The position numbers were made by a program, and so were the translations under genes. From assembly GCA_014338405.1 (NCBI GenBank), contig JTDE01002004.1, forward strand, positions 57,432-121,431: a stretch of 64,000 nucleotides of DNA. Reading direction: 5' to 3'. This DNA comes from Paragonimus skrjabini miyazakii. Taxonomy: Eukaryota > Platyhelminthes > Trematoda > Plagiorchiida > Troglotrematidae. The notes under the pieces are model-generated. The model saw only the letters and a list, made by a program, of their open reading frames with translations, searched no databases and had not been told where the DNA came from. Within the stretch, counting starts at the first letter, position 1. The number at the start of each line of letters is the position of its first letter. This document shows positions 38,491-49,321 of this stretch, piece after piece.

Positions 38491-41400
38491 CTACCAATTT
38501 GTGATAGTGGTTTTGATACCAGCATAGATTTAGTCTGAAACATTTTACTGGAATGTAATAAGCTTCAGTGTTTGATTGCTAGTACGCTAATTTCATCGGT
38601 TATTTGTAGCGACACTATGTGTTTGATAATGTGTGATTCGGAGTGTGAATGGGGGTAACAAGTGATCGTTTTAGCGTTGACTATGGTTTTTGAGAGATTT
38701 CTTCGAATTGAAAGATACCTTTGTCATAAAACGTTGCAGTAGAAATAGCGCTCATCACTTAAATTAACACAAGTGCTAGTCCGACTGATATTTGTGCTCA
38801 TTTACTTTAGCTTATCTTATCAAGCAGATAGCGTTTTATGCAGTCAATGACTTCAGAGCTCAGTAAAGTTTTATCAGTTAGTCTTTACGACAATGGAAGA
38901 TCATGCAATAACTATACAAATAAAACTATCAGAATATAGGCCGTGTTCACTCTTAATGCGGAAAAGTATCCTTCCATGTGTGATTACCTTGTAACCTTGA
39001 CATACACTTGTTCATTGCCTGCAGTATTTACTAGATCTGGAAACACCATTCAATGCAACTACGGAGTGGACGTGGAAAGAATTTGTCACATAGTCACTGC
39101 GAAAAGGAGATTTTTTTCCTTTTTATTTCAAAATATAAAGTAACCTTGATCTTGTTCAGAACGCGAGTAGTACATCCACTTGTGTAATTTAAACTTTTGT
39201 AATAGAACATATTTTTTCGGTAATACGCATATTTTGAGAAGTTCATTTCTGATAATTGAGTCGTACTTGATGTATAGTCGTTAATGCAGTGGTCAGCAAG
39301 ATTAAGTTGTGTTATAGTGGCCAGAGTTAAAAATGTTGGATGCGAAAAGAATGCACACTACTGACAAGCAGTAACAAGATAGAAATTATAACTTGGCGCT
39401 CCTTTTGGAAAGAAGCTGGCTGAAGCGTCCACGGTATTGAGTGAACTGCGGTCACATGTAAGTTCGAGGTCACGGTAAATGCAGATGTGACTTATCGGAA
39501 TGACAGTTCACTTCAATTAGGTTTGCTTCTCTTTAAAATGAACAGAATAACTTTCCGCTTCTGTAAATCCTAAGAAGCCTTTTTGATAACATTAGATTCG
39601 CATTATGAACTGACTCCTATGATTTAGGATATTTCACACACTACAGATTTTCAAGTTGAATTTGGATGACGAATTTCGGCGGCATACTCCCCTCATCACA
39701 TGTGTTTCTGAAACAAACAACTCCAAACTAATCTGAATTGGTATTCTGTTTAAATACACACGTTTATCGAAATGCTTTTACACTTTCAGGTTTGGGTCAT
39801 ACCTTCAGATGCCATCCGTTTTCGTGCGTATGCTAAAAGCATATGTTTAAATACTAAGTTGCCAGAAAGGATAAACTGGACAAATCAGAGTGGCTCAACA
39901 GTTGAACAAATTACGTCGTTGAGAGCAACATGCTGCCTTAACTAAGTATGTTCAGAACCAGTGACGTGACTATTTCCATACCATCATAGCATGTTCACGC
40001 TGTTGTCAATTTAGCAGGTCATTTAACTTAACCATGATTATTGAAGTGGTCAAAACCCTCGTAGACAACGACCATTTCTGCTGATCCGCCAAAACCTACA
40101 GTAAACAGTGTACGACACAGTGATCCCTTATTTGGTGCGAGAAACAAGTGGAACAATTGGCATTTTACTGTATCGCCTTCCGAATGCAAAATTGAAGAAT
40201 TTCTAATTGCTTGTCGACGATCTGAGCTGTTGTTCATACTGTGAGCCTACATGCTTGTTGGATTTACTTGTATAAATTTAAGAAACGAGAAAGATTGCAC
40301 GTTCACTCCAAACATTTTACAGTTCGGCGATAGCTTGGTTTCTCTGAGACAAAAATAGCCACTATTTTTGAATACCCCCAGAGCTTCCGTCATCCTTACG
40401 GAACCAACATCAGTCATAGTGCACTGTGATGACACGATAATCTCCGAGTATAGCACTAAATCTTAATGGGGAAGCTGTCTTCAACCGCAGTATTTTGTGA
40501 GCCAGCACAGAGTGGTTGCACACTCTTCATGGAGTTGGCTGTTTCGATCCTCCACAACATGCGATGCGTGAATCAATGACGCAATCAAAAATGCAACAAA
40601 CGTGATTCCCTGAACGAAGCCTCTTAATTAACACATGGACATAATTCACTGTAAAGCCTTTTTAGAAGGCAAGGCAACAAGTAACAACGAATCGGAATAG
40701 GTATTGTAGTAGACGAACACAATTTGTACGAATTGGGAGTGGGCATACAAACGTCGATGAGAAAACGGCGTACACTCGGAGCGATTCTAGATGGTTCTAG
40801 GCTTAGAGCCTCACTGTCTACAGAAAAATTACTTCGGCCAAAGTAAACGATTCCTGTTTATCAACAATACCGTTAAGACCAAAGTGATCACCAAAATCCA
40901 CCAACGCAAAACTTTTGAAATATGCTAACGTGAACAGTGATTTCCGCGTGGTTCTGACCTATACACTGTATGCTGTGAGAACATGTGAGCCGAGAACAGC
41001 TAAACGGTCTCGTGACCATTTTGAATGGAGTGCAGTATGAACTTATTTTTTAACACCGTATGTACATGCAAGTGTAAGGTGAGTGAATTGGGAGGAAAAT
41101 AAAAGGAAACGAGATGCATAATGTATTATACAACTGCAACAATTTTCAACACTCAAAAGATACATCTGAACCAGCAAACCGATTGTACGATATGCGCTTA
41201 GTTACATCCGCACATCTTCAACAATTGTGAGAAACGTACGTTCTTCTGATGGAGGATGTAGTGAATTAGTTTATCCGGGAAGAGGCAAGTAAAGAAGGAA
41301 GATGTGTACGTGTAAATAGGAAATAATGATGTAATCATGATTCCGCGTTCACGAGCCGCCCAGTGAGTACTTATTCATCACTGAACTATTCTACAATTCA

Positions 41401-42163
41401 AATTATTATGAACGAAATATCGAAGAGTCGTCATAGTGGGTCCTTCTGCTAAACGATTAAAACTGGCACAACGGGGTGCGTACACAAATTAGCGTGTGTT
41501 TTGGAGTAACGGTGGCATGTATCCGTTTCAACTGTCGGATACAAGTACAACCATCATGCGCATGAGTTCGGATTAACCTTATCCATTGTGCTGGAATACG
41601 TTGTCATTTCACTTCTTGGTTGTGCGATGCTACCGTGAACAAATGGTACTACTGTACAAACTGAGGTTTTCTTTAATTATGTTTCAGACCCCTAGTAAAA
41701 TGTGAGGTACGTCCACTGAATAGTTTAAGACAGACAAAATAGCGACTTTGACGGCTTTTAGTTGATCTTGTGATTTCTATAATACTGCGTCGTCTGTTAG
41801 AAGCTAGGTGAGTGTTGTAAACCCTCTAAACGACACGCTGGTTCTCTCTGGATATAGTGGTGCGCTCAATGCAAATCAGATTCTCCTCCCACTACTAACT
41901 AACACGGAAGTCTTGGTCCTGACAAATACCCCAACTCTCCCGCGATTTGTTCCCAAGACAAGCCAAAAATCGCGTACTAAGGAAATCGCTTTGTTCCACC
42001 CCAACACGTGTGCGACAAAGGCAACAGTTACAAAGTTTTTATATGGCGCGTAGTGACCAAACATTCCAAAGACATCAAAGAGAGCAGTTACCATGAAAAA
42101 GAGTTAGGGTAACTAATGAGCATAGCTGCATAAAAAGTCTCGTCCGCTGTGCGCAGTTCCGCT
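38491..42163. other. Unrecognised intergenic sequence
   Basis: No supported gene, RNA or repeat. Short frames (for example 41808-42053) have no recognisable motif. Confidence 0.4.
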
Positions 42164-42236
42164 AATTAGGACTGAATTACTGATAAGTAGTTTGGCAGAT
42201 TTGATAATTTAGAAGAGATCCATTTGCGAAAAATCT

Positions 42237-42317
42237 GGACTTCGGCTGGATTCGAACCAGAGACAGAAACACTATGCCCAAACGCGGCGAGCGCTCTACC
42301 AGCTGAGCTACGAAGCC
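42237..42317 (-). pseudogene. tRNA-derived unit (minus arm)
   Basis: 81 nt. Acceptor stem GGCTTCG pairs with CGAAGTC (one G-T wobble). The A box TAGCTCAGCTGG lies in the D arm (stem GCTC/GAGC). The T arm has the perfect B box GGTTCGAATCC. The region between the D and T arms is longer than a normal anticodon arm plus variable loop and does not give a clean 5-bp anticodon stem. It is therefore tRNA-derived rather than a functional tRNA. Confidence 0.7.
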
Positions 42318-42371
42318 ATGCCGGAAGCTCAGAAATTTCACATTTGTACCCAATTTCTGAGTTGCCGGCGT

Positions 42372-42452
42372 GGCTTCGTAGCTCAGCTGGTAGAGCGCTT
42401 GCCGCGTTTGGGCATGGTGTTTCTGTCGCTGGTTCGAATCCAGCCGAAGTCC
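42372..42452 (+). pseudogene. tRNA-derived unit (plus arm)
   Basis: 81 nt and nearly identical to the minus arm. The acceptor stem (42372-42378 with 42445-42451), A box (42379-42390), and T arm GCTGG-TTCGAAT-CCAGC (42428-42444) are intact. The anticodon region can form only a 4-bp stem (TGCC/GGCA) with loop GCGTTTG and lacks the usual T at position 33. The pol III promoter boxes are well preserved, so transcription is possible. Confidence 0.72.
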
Positions 42453-42488
42453 AGATTTTTCGCAAATGGATCTCTTCCCAATTAGGAC

Positions 42489-42793
42489 CGTCAATAGTTT
42501 TTTTATTTCTCAAGATGTAGGCGGCTTGGGACGGTAACAGAATGGACGCCCTAACAATGAGTATCCGAAAACGTCCACAACAAAATGCATACTGTGGGCC
42601 ACAAAAAGGCATTGAAATGAACTGTGAACCACGATTAACGGTCTTGAAACCAGGTGTGCCAACTGAAATTGGCGTAATAACAACGATTTTGCGCACAAAA
42701 TCTGCAGTTGGGAGATTGTTTCAGGATGTGGCTTTTGGCCAACTTAGGAAACCATCAGTATGTAGGAACAGCATACAGTGAAAACAGAGTTCA
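42489..42793. other. Unrecognised sequence before the assembly gap
   Basis: A minus-strand frame runs through here and into the palindrome, but no motif was recognised and the frame over the tRNA-like arm is clearly spurious. Confidence 0.4.
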
Positions 42794-43145
42794 NNNNNNN
42801 NNNNNNNNNNNNNNNNNNNNNNNNNNNNNNNNNNNNNNNNNNNNNNNNNNNNNNNNNNNNNNNNNNNNNNNNNNNNNNNNNNNNNNNNNNNNNNNNNNNN
42901 NNNNNNNNNNNNNNNNNNNNNNNNNNNNNNNNNNNNNNNNNNNNNNNNNNNNNNNNNNNNNNNNNNNNNNNNNNNNNNNNNNNNNNNNNNNNNNNNNNNN
43001 NNNNNNNNNNNNNNNNNNNNNNNNNNNNNNNNNNNNNNNNNNNNNNNNNNNNNNNNNNNNNNNNNNNNNNNNNNNNNNNNNNNNNNNNNNNNNNNNNNNN
43101 NNNNNNNNNNNNNNNNNNNNNNNNNNNNNNNNNNNNNNNNNNNNN
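42794..43145. other. Assembly gap (352 N)
   Basis: 352 consecutive N between the tRNA-like palindrome and the Gypsy element. Confidence 0.95.
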
Positions 43146-43424
43146 CAAAATAGTCCATAACTAACTGCCTGTCATACTTGAAAACAATGCTGGAATTGTG
43201 AGATTTGTTCCCGAACCCGGCCGTTTTCCTCCAGCCTGATGCCTCCTGGGACTACAGTTTATTCACTCAGCAAGAAAGATGTTCGAAACAGTGGACAACA
43301 GTCTAGCGCGTAACTACATGACCAAAGCGACTCCGTCGAACTTCGACTAAAACAAAAGAATATTTGAAATTACTGCCATTGTTTCTGGACGTACGTTAGT
43401 GGCTTCGTATTGGTCACAGAAATA

Positions 43425-43530
43425 TGGAAATGAAGTAATTTACTCAGCTCAACCCCATAACCATTTTTGATGCAGTAGTAATAACACCGCAAACTGAGAA
43501 AATCGGGTATGTATCTATGTATGTTCGATT
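43425..43530 (-). repeat. Probable 3' LTR remnant of the first Gypsy element
   Basis: The segment CTCAGCTCAACCCC...GCAGTAGTAATAACA aligns with the 5' LTR at 47290-47340 and with the LTR copy at 38270-38300. The copy has diverged and its outer borders are unclear. Confidence 0.55.
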
Positions 43531-43779
43531 CCCAAATGAACGGAATTCAGGTCTTCTCATACTGTGTATCGTAATGTGAGGGGAATAAAAAATTTTTCAC
43601 CAAGGCACAATAATCCATCCGGAGTAATAGAGAGCTCATCTCGACGTTTGTAGAATTCAGGAAATCTTTGCCGAACACTGCAGCTCCAACCAGTACATAA
43701 TGAAGTAAAAACTGCATAATAATATATTATGTGTAACGAATCAAATCGGAACGAGAAACTGGAAGTAGCTGAGTCAATG

Positions 43780-44400
43780 AACCACCCGAATCACCGCCTT
43801 CTCTGGAGTCAGTATACCGAGATGAATAACCAACATGAGTGAATTTTGCCCTGCGATGCTGAATGCTATATGAGGACGCGGCCAAAACAACACTCCATCG
43901 CTAAACCATGGCCGCATTAGACTTAGCAAGGGATTTGTTAGGATTATAAATGAATTTAAGGGCTTCATGATAAGTAACTATAATGGAATGAGCACCGAAA
44001 AAGTATTTGTGAAATCTGCTGATCGCTCAGTAGACCGCTAATGCTTCCTTTAATGCTTGTGCATATCCCCACTCTGCTGAAACTGAGACGTCTAGAAACG
44101 CTGTTGTTGTAGCAAGGCCGCAATACCCGTTGTGGATGCATCAGTAATCAATGTTGATGGCAATTTCAGAAAAAACGTGCGTGATACTGCATCGGAAGAC
44201 AAAATTCAATAGAATTCGAATAGTTCTTTCATGTAATTCAATTAAAAAATATTTTGAGGAAGAAGATCAAATAAAGGTTTTGCCTTATCAGCGAAATTTG
44301 AAGTGAATCGAAAATAATACTAAAAAGAATCCATTATAGAACGAAACTCGTCAAAAGTCTTTGGAGTGAATATCTTAAATAAAAGTGATAAACGATCAGG
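43780..44400 (-). pseudogene. Gypsy RNase H
   Basis: Minus-strand fragments in changing frames show FADKAKPLFDLL (connection), LITDASTTGIAALLQQ (first catalytic Asp context), and SAEWGYAQALKEALAVY (catalytic Glu context). Near the end comes a stretch starting SLMRPWF that occupies the place of the usual AAMVQRW segment. Stops and frameshifts interrupt it. Confidence 0.7.
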
Positions 44401-45132
44401 ATGAGGACGATAATCATTCTCATCAACGAGAAACCCTAAACATGAGAACTTGGACGTACCGAAAATGCATTAGGAAAAATTAATAGCAACGTTTAAAGAG
44501 AAAAAGCGGTTGGATAATGCATACAATCGTCTATCATGTACAGACATGTTTGGCACATGCACAATAATATCATCCTGGTAGGTGGAAACACCCTCTAGAT
44601 CGACAGAAGTGGTGTTCACAACGTCTCGAAATATAGCAGGTGATACATTCAGACTGAAGGGCAGAACAATATACCGAAACAATCCGAATGGAGTGTTGGT
44701 GGTTGCAGAGCACTGAAAGCCTCGCCAAATGGAATCCGTACGAAAGCATCGTCTAGATCGAGCTTTGAAAAATATTTTGAGCCATGAAATTGGTGTGGAA
44801 TGTTCTCTGGTTCAGCAGTGACACAAATTCTCTGCAAAAGGAATCTGTTGAGTGTGAGTTGGTAATCACTGCAAATCCGAGGTCTTTCACCATCACGTTC
44901 AAGCGTACTGACAATGGGTATAACCCAAGTCGAAGATTGCAAGGGTGTTAATATCCTTTTGTCCACACGTTGGTCGATTGCTTTTTGATGGAATCATAAA
45001 AATCAGGTTGTCTTTAAGTTCGAACGAAACTGGTTTAATACGCACACCACTAGAAGCTTTGGAACACTGAAGAAGTAGATTACGCATTTTTGATTTACGT
45101 GCATCTGGGAACAGTAAAACATAAATATTCAA
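44400..45132 (-). pseudogene. Gypsy reverse transcriptase
   Basis: The segments are in order: GVRIKPVSFELKDN (approach), ILTPLQSSTWVIPIV, RPRICSDYQLTLN, GSKYFSKLDLDDAF (palm motif A with catalytic Asp), LPFSLNVSPAIF (motif B), and STYQDDIIVH (motif C, the YxDD catalytic box). Frameshifts fall near 44966 and 44682. This is the clearest part of the element. Confidence 0.85.
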
Positions 45133-45792
45133 TTGTTTAATCTTTTAAGCGAACGATTGATGGCTCACGATCGATAACCAAAAGTGGCAGTTGTTAACAC
45201 CCAGCAAACGAAGCGGAGTCGGCCCGGATTTCTTCCCTCTTTGACCACAAGTTGTACCGGTGTCGGCCTGCACCACAAACTTGAGTCCTGCTGACTTCGG
45301 CCAAAGCTAGAATGTCAGTCGGCTAAAAAGTTGCGAAACGAACTTCAGTCGTTCAGGGTGAAGTGCATGTGAAATATCCTACACTAGACTTATTGGTGGA
45401 CTCAAGTCAATTCCGCAAACACCATGATTGTCTATCACGCACAGTCACGTTCAAAGCTACTGCTTAGTTTCAGCAAACGAGCAACATAATTCACGTCTCC
45501 GGAAATTTTGAAAAGAAGACTGTGGACGGGAAAGTTTTATGATCAACAGACAAGATTCAAACATTCACAAAGTGGTTCAAAGCATTAATAATTTATATCC
45601 TCATGACTCCTTCCTCTGCTCCTGGGTAATTTCTTACGGCTTCAAAGAATAACTCCATTACTTAAATACTACAACGAAGCTAGATTTGGGGGTATATTAG
45701 AAATGAAGTATCCCAGTTAATATGCAAGATACAACGATAACTCGGAGGAAAAACATACAGAGAACTTTTGGCTGTAGAAGAAAATAAAAAAT

Positions 45793-46104
45793 TTATTCAT
45801 GGATGCATCTCGACTGTTGCAAACAATTCAACTGAACCTGTACATATTCGACCCCTTGAAATAAACCGAGTTTCTCCATAATCAAAAGTGTGATCTGACC
45901 AAAATCAAGAATTGTTTCAACATGTCCAGTGACACCCTCCACATAAAAATCAGAATGCTGTACAATTACCGTCTTCAGACAATTCACGTAATCAGTAGGG
46001 ATGAATGACTCAACGCTACCATAGTAGAATCGAATGAACCGAAGACGGCCAGTCAAGAACAACGAAACGAGTAAACGACACACAAATTCGACGTGGGAGA
46101 GCAA
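45793..46104 (-). pseudogene. Gypsy aspartic protease remnant
   Basis: The reading GSVESFIPTDYV followed by DFYVEGVTGH matches the protease region of flatworm Gypsy elements. The residues before GSVESF read YY, where the family has the catalytic D[ST]G context, so the active-site Asp appears lost. Confidence 0.5.
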
Positions 46105-46449
46105 ATGACAAGAGGAAAGGATAGCAGCGGAACGACGAGCAAGCGCTCACCGTAAGTCGTACGTTCAAGTGCCCGGGGAACTTTCCGGCCTCCGTACACG
46201 TTCAAACAAATGCTTGAACACATACAAAAGTTGGACGCAAAAATAGTAAAATGGCCGTCGTAAGTTTAACACAGTTAGCCACAACCAAATCGGATTGCTA
46301 CACCGGTGTCTACAATGAATGATTGTTAAATATAATTATTAACTGGATAGGTTCTTTTAATGTGATTGGTAGAATAAACAGAATTAGCAACAAAAGCAAC
46401 ACACTTAAAGTCGGTACTCAGTTTACCATTATCAAATTTGGATTGTGTA

Positions 46450-46600
46450 GAAGGTGATTTTGTACTGTAGCAAACGGACTGAATGAGCTCAACTTTGTCA
46501 CACTTTTGACATTGAACGTTCCGAATTCGGCAAGTCGCCCGTGGATGTTTGCTACCACATGATTAACAGACGTTCCGCCGTCGGATAGCATTTGTAGTGG
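46450..46600 (-). pseudogene. Gypsy Gag nucleocapsid zinc knuckles
   Basis: In one minus-strand frame a first knuckle (C, stop codon, SCGSKHPRATC) is followed by a second (CQKCDKV...QSVC). The Cys spacing is kept. In the second knuckle Leu occupies the His position. The stop inside the first knuckle marks it as decayed. Confidence 0.6.
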
Positions 46601-47250
46601 GTGCATGTTGATTATTACCAATTGCACTTCGAATACTTACCCTTCTGGATCGCCACCTTTACTGACCTTCTGATCGTCTCACTGTTCTCTTTTATGAAAT
46701 CATCGGTTCCTTTCTCACAGCTGCTTCGGCATCTTCATACTGTTCACAGAATGTTCTAGCTGGCTGGGAAGTGAAATTCGGAAGCAGTAAAGGCTTCTTT
46801 CGCAAATCAGGCCTATTTATTCCAGCGATCAAACGGTCACGAAGTTGAATTTGTAATTGGTCTTCAAAATTGCATTGAGCTGCTTGAGCCTGGATTTCGA
46901 GAATGTACTGCCTGATATCCTGATTTTATTTCCTCAACAGCGTATGAAATTTGGCCTGTTCGGCTACTTCAGAATTGCAGGTTGAACACGTGAGAGCAGT
47001 AATTTTTTCGACGATTCGTTGTAAAGAGAAATGGGTGAATTAAGGAATAACAGGTTTTTCCCCACGTACCTTCGCTGATTTCGATGAGGAAGTGTGCAAC
47101 GTTCTTTTCCGCCTTCAGCTCTTTGCCAATGAGATATCATATTTCGAGGTGTTCTAACTATTCTTCGATTTTTCTCGACGAAGTGGGATTATTCAGAATT
47201 TCAAGTGGACAGGATTCCATCACAAGAGATTACAGAAGTTCGTGATGCCA
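46600..47250 (-). pseudogene. Gypsy Gag remnant
   Basis: Broken frames between the 5' LTR and the zinc knuckles fit Gag by position and by stretches such as AVEEIKSGYQAV and RPITNSTS (proposed only by position). No long open frame remains. Confidence 0.4.
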
Positions 47251-47264
47251 ATTGTGATTGTTCC

Positions 47265-47448
47265 ATAAATACAGAACAGAAGCAATTGGCTTAGCTCAAA
47301 CCCAGAGTTAGCTTCAACGCAGTAGTAATGACAACGGAACAAAGCAAAACAGGTATTTTATCTTTCCAGCGCAATTGTATAGCTTATTGACAACAATGTG
47401 ATAAAGCAACAGTAATGAGAAAAAGGTGTTTTGACAACCACCACAGGC
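47265..47448 (-). repeat. 5' LTR of the first Gypsy element
   Basis: It aligns along its length with the plus-strand LTR at 38153-38347. Read on the minus strand it starts CTGTGGTGGTTGTCA and ends near CAATCACA. A TGG (…ATTGGCATCACGAAC) follows directly and could be the start of the primer-binding site. Confidence 0.65.
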
Positions 47449-47479
47449 TCGATGCAACGTATTAACAAAACCTTAGTTT

Positions 47480-48320
47480 ACATTAACAGTTTATCGTGGT
47501 TGGATGTCAGGATCATGCGTAACGATGCACTTCCCTTTGATTTTGCATCCGGTCAGTACTAGGTGTATAACATTTATGGAAGCAGAGTTTCGGCCGATGC
47601 ACAGCTATTGTATGGTTGGATCTGGTTTTCCTAGCGAGTTTGGCCGATGGTCTTTAGCCGTTTCTAAAGCCGTCTGTGTGCGTTTTCAATATAAATGCCA
47701 AAGAAATTTCAGGTTAACAAGTAGATATAGCCCTATAGTGACCAGCGATTGTGTAGCTCCTCTAAGGATCCCGGCCGCAACCGTGTTTTCCCGCTTGTTT
47801 GTTCTGTACGCATAATTCTGTGTACGCCTGCTTTATGAGGCCTGATGTGCACTCAGTGCCACTTTCTGCAGTCGTGCAACTAATTGCACGCAGCAAATGC
47901 TTGCTCTTTTCCTAACGACTCATTTATTATTCCATTCTTCAAGGTCGTTTAATCCGAACCTTTTCGAGCGTTGTTTAAAGCATTCGAAGGTTCCACGCAC
48001 TTTTCGCCTGACGCATTTCTGAATGCCACCGATTGGGCTGTGGCCCACCTCGCGCTTCTTCTCTTTCTCTTCTTGGTTGCTGCCGTTGGTCCCAGATCAG
48101 GCTAAAGTTAACTACTTATCATATTTCCAAGCATTGCCGAAAATATACGGTTCGTTTCCAAACCTTACTGCGTTCTCTAGTTAAATGCCTGTTGGACTGC
48201 GTTTCGAATGCTGTTCAGGAAAGGCGTATTAAATTGTTAGTGGATGATTGTCTAGCGCCTACCCACTCGTCCACTACAACCACTGACCTGGAAACTCGGC
48301 CGGGGCCTGCCGATTGACTG
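47480..48320 (+). repeat. Dispersed repeat of about 0.8 kb (copy 1)
   Basis: It aligns with the minus strand of 57560-58260. Clear shared blocks are AGTGACCAGCGAT, CGGCCGCAACCG, TTGGTTGCTGCCGTT and TTCAGGAAAGGCG, in the same order. The other copy sits just 5' of a LINE endonuclease, so this may be the 5' region of that LINE family. Frames at 47504-47815 and 48033-48317 have no recognised domain. Confidence 0.55.
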
Positions 48321-48658
48321 CGTACGCACTTTTGTGCTGCAGGTAATGAAACTCATTTGGTAAGCATCATAGGTTTGACGTACCCTCACGTCAAAACTTT
48401 GCGTAGCATTTGTTTTAATTTTCTCTTCACCCTCCGTATACTGTCCATTTGAAAGTAGTATAACTGAATAAGTGAACATATCCGAAAGAGGGTCACTCAG
48501 GCCAATAACTTGAAGTGGAACATTTCGTTGTGTTTGTACATTGCCGATAAGGAGTGCTCTTGAGATGTACCAATTCGTGCGTAAGTGATGCTTCACGTTA
48601 GTTGCATACATCAGTAAATGAATATTATAGTATGCCAGTGCATATTTTGTGGTATATA
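48321..48658. other. Unrecognised sequence before the CACTA-like element
   Basis: No coding or repeat assignment; it may belong to the preceding repeat. A minus-strand frame here crosses into the transposon and is probably spurious. Confidence 0.35.
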
Positions 48659-48780
48659 CCCTGCTAGCACACGTTAGGGATAAATTAGGCATGAATTATC
48701 GCAGATTCATAATGAATTATGCTAGGCATTTGATTGGTATGACATTTAGAGATAAATTAAGTCAGTCTTGAGATAAATTA
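48659..48780. repeat. Left terminal inverted repeat and subterminal repeats
   Basis: The CCCTGCTAGCACA terminus is followed by repeated GATAAATTA, GAATTATG and GAGATAAATTA words up to about 48780. In CACTA elements such subterminal clusters bind the transposase proteins. Confidence 0.7.
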
Positions 48781-49321
48781 TGCCTGCGTTTTTGTGTCCA
48801 ATGAGAAGTCAACGTGAATGGAAATAAAGAAGATGTTGTGGGGAAGGTTTAAACATCATAATTTGCCTAAATAAATGCGATTATAAAACTATTCCAAGGG
48901 GAAATTCCTACACATGAGAAACCACTCATTTTACATATAGGTATTTTTTGTTTAGTTGAACTACAATGCACACCGCGTTCAGTTTCGCCATCTTCAATTT
49001 CTACCTGGTCTCTGTTGTGAGATTTCTGCGCTGGCTACCATTTTGTTGCCTTACTCAAAAATGTCTGACCATAAGCAGTCACAAGAGAACGTGAGTTTAT
49101 ATGAACTAATGCATTTCACTCTCAGAGGCGTATGGAATTACTAGTCAATCGATCCACCATTTTTCATCGTGTTCGCCGTGCAATGGAAGGTTTCCACGCC
49201 AGTATTTTCACCGCCAGTCAAGAGATTACTGAGTGCCATGCACCCGGCTTGGCAGAAGGTGCTTGTAAATGCTTCCTTTATATAACTGACAATGTTAGAT
49301 GTTCCGGAACAGGCAGGAAAT

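Larger units (their letters stand above)
42173..42479. mobile_element. Foldback element made of two head-to-head tRNA-derived units
   Basis: A near-perfect palindrome spans about 42207-42485: arms of about 130 bp around a short centre (CACATTTGTACCC region, 42329-42341). Each arm carries an 81-nt tRNA-like unit. The block is flanked by a 9-bp direct repeat, AATTAGGAC, at 42164-42172 and 42480-42488, as expected for a target-site duplication. The left side has about 35 bp more sequence than the right between duplication and palindrome. This indicates one insertion of a dimeric, inverted, SINE-like unit. The arms are so alike that the RNA would form a long hairpin. Confidence 0.8.
43425..47448 (-). 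mobile_element. Ty3/Gypsy retrotransposon, integrase lost
   Basis: Read from right to left: 5' LTR (about 47448-47265), Gag, zinc knuckles, protease, reverse transcriptase, RNase H, then a degraded 3' LTR. RNase H ends near 43780 and LTR sequence appears by about 43530, which leaves no room for an integrase. The element is therefore internally deleted as well as broken by many stops and frameshifts. Length is about 4.0 kb. Confidence 0.75.

Noticed and set aside
42166..42696. 176-codon minus-strand open frame over the tRNA-like palindrome
   Set aside because: The tRNA-like units give open frames on both strands, with characteristic AWLRSSAGRA-type text, so it is not a protein gene.
42708..43164. 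Several open frames of 128-150 codons across the N gap
   Set aside because: They consist almost entirely of undetermined residues.
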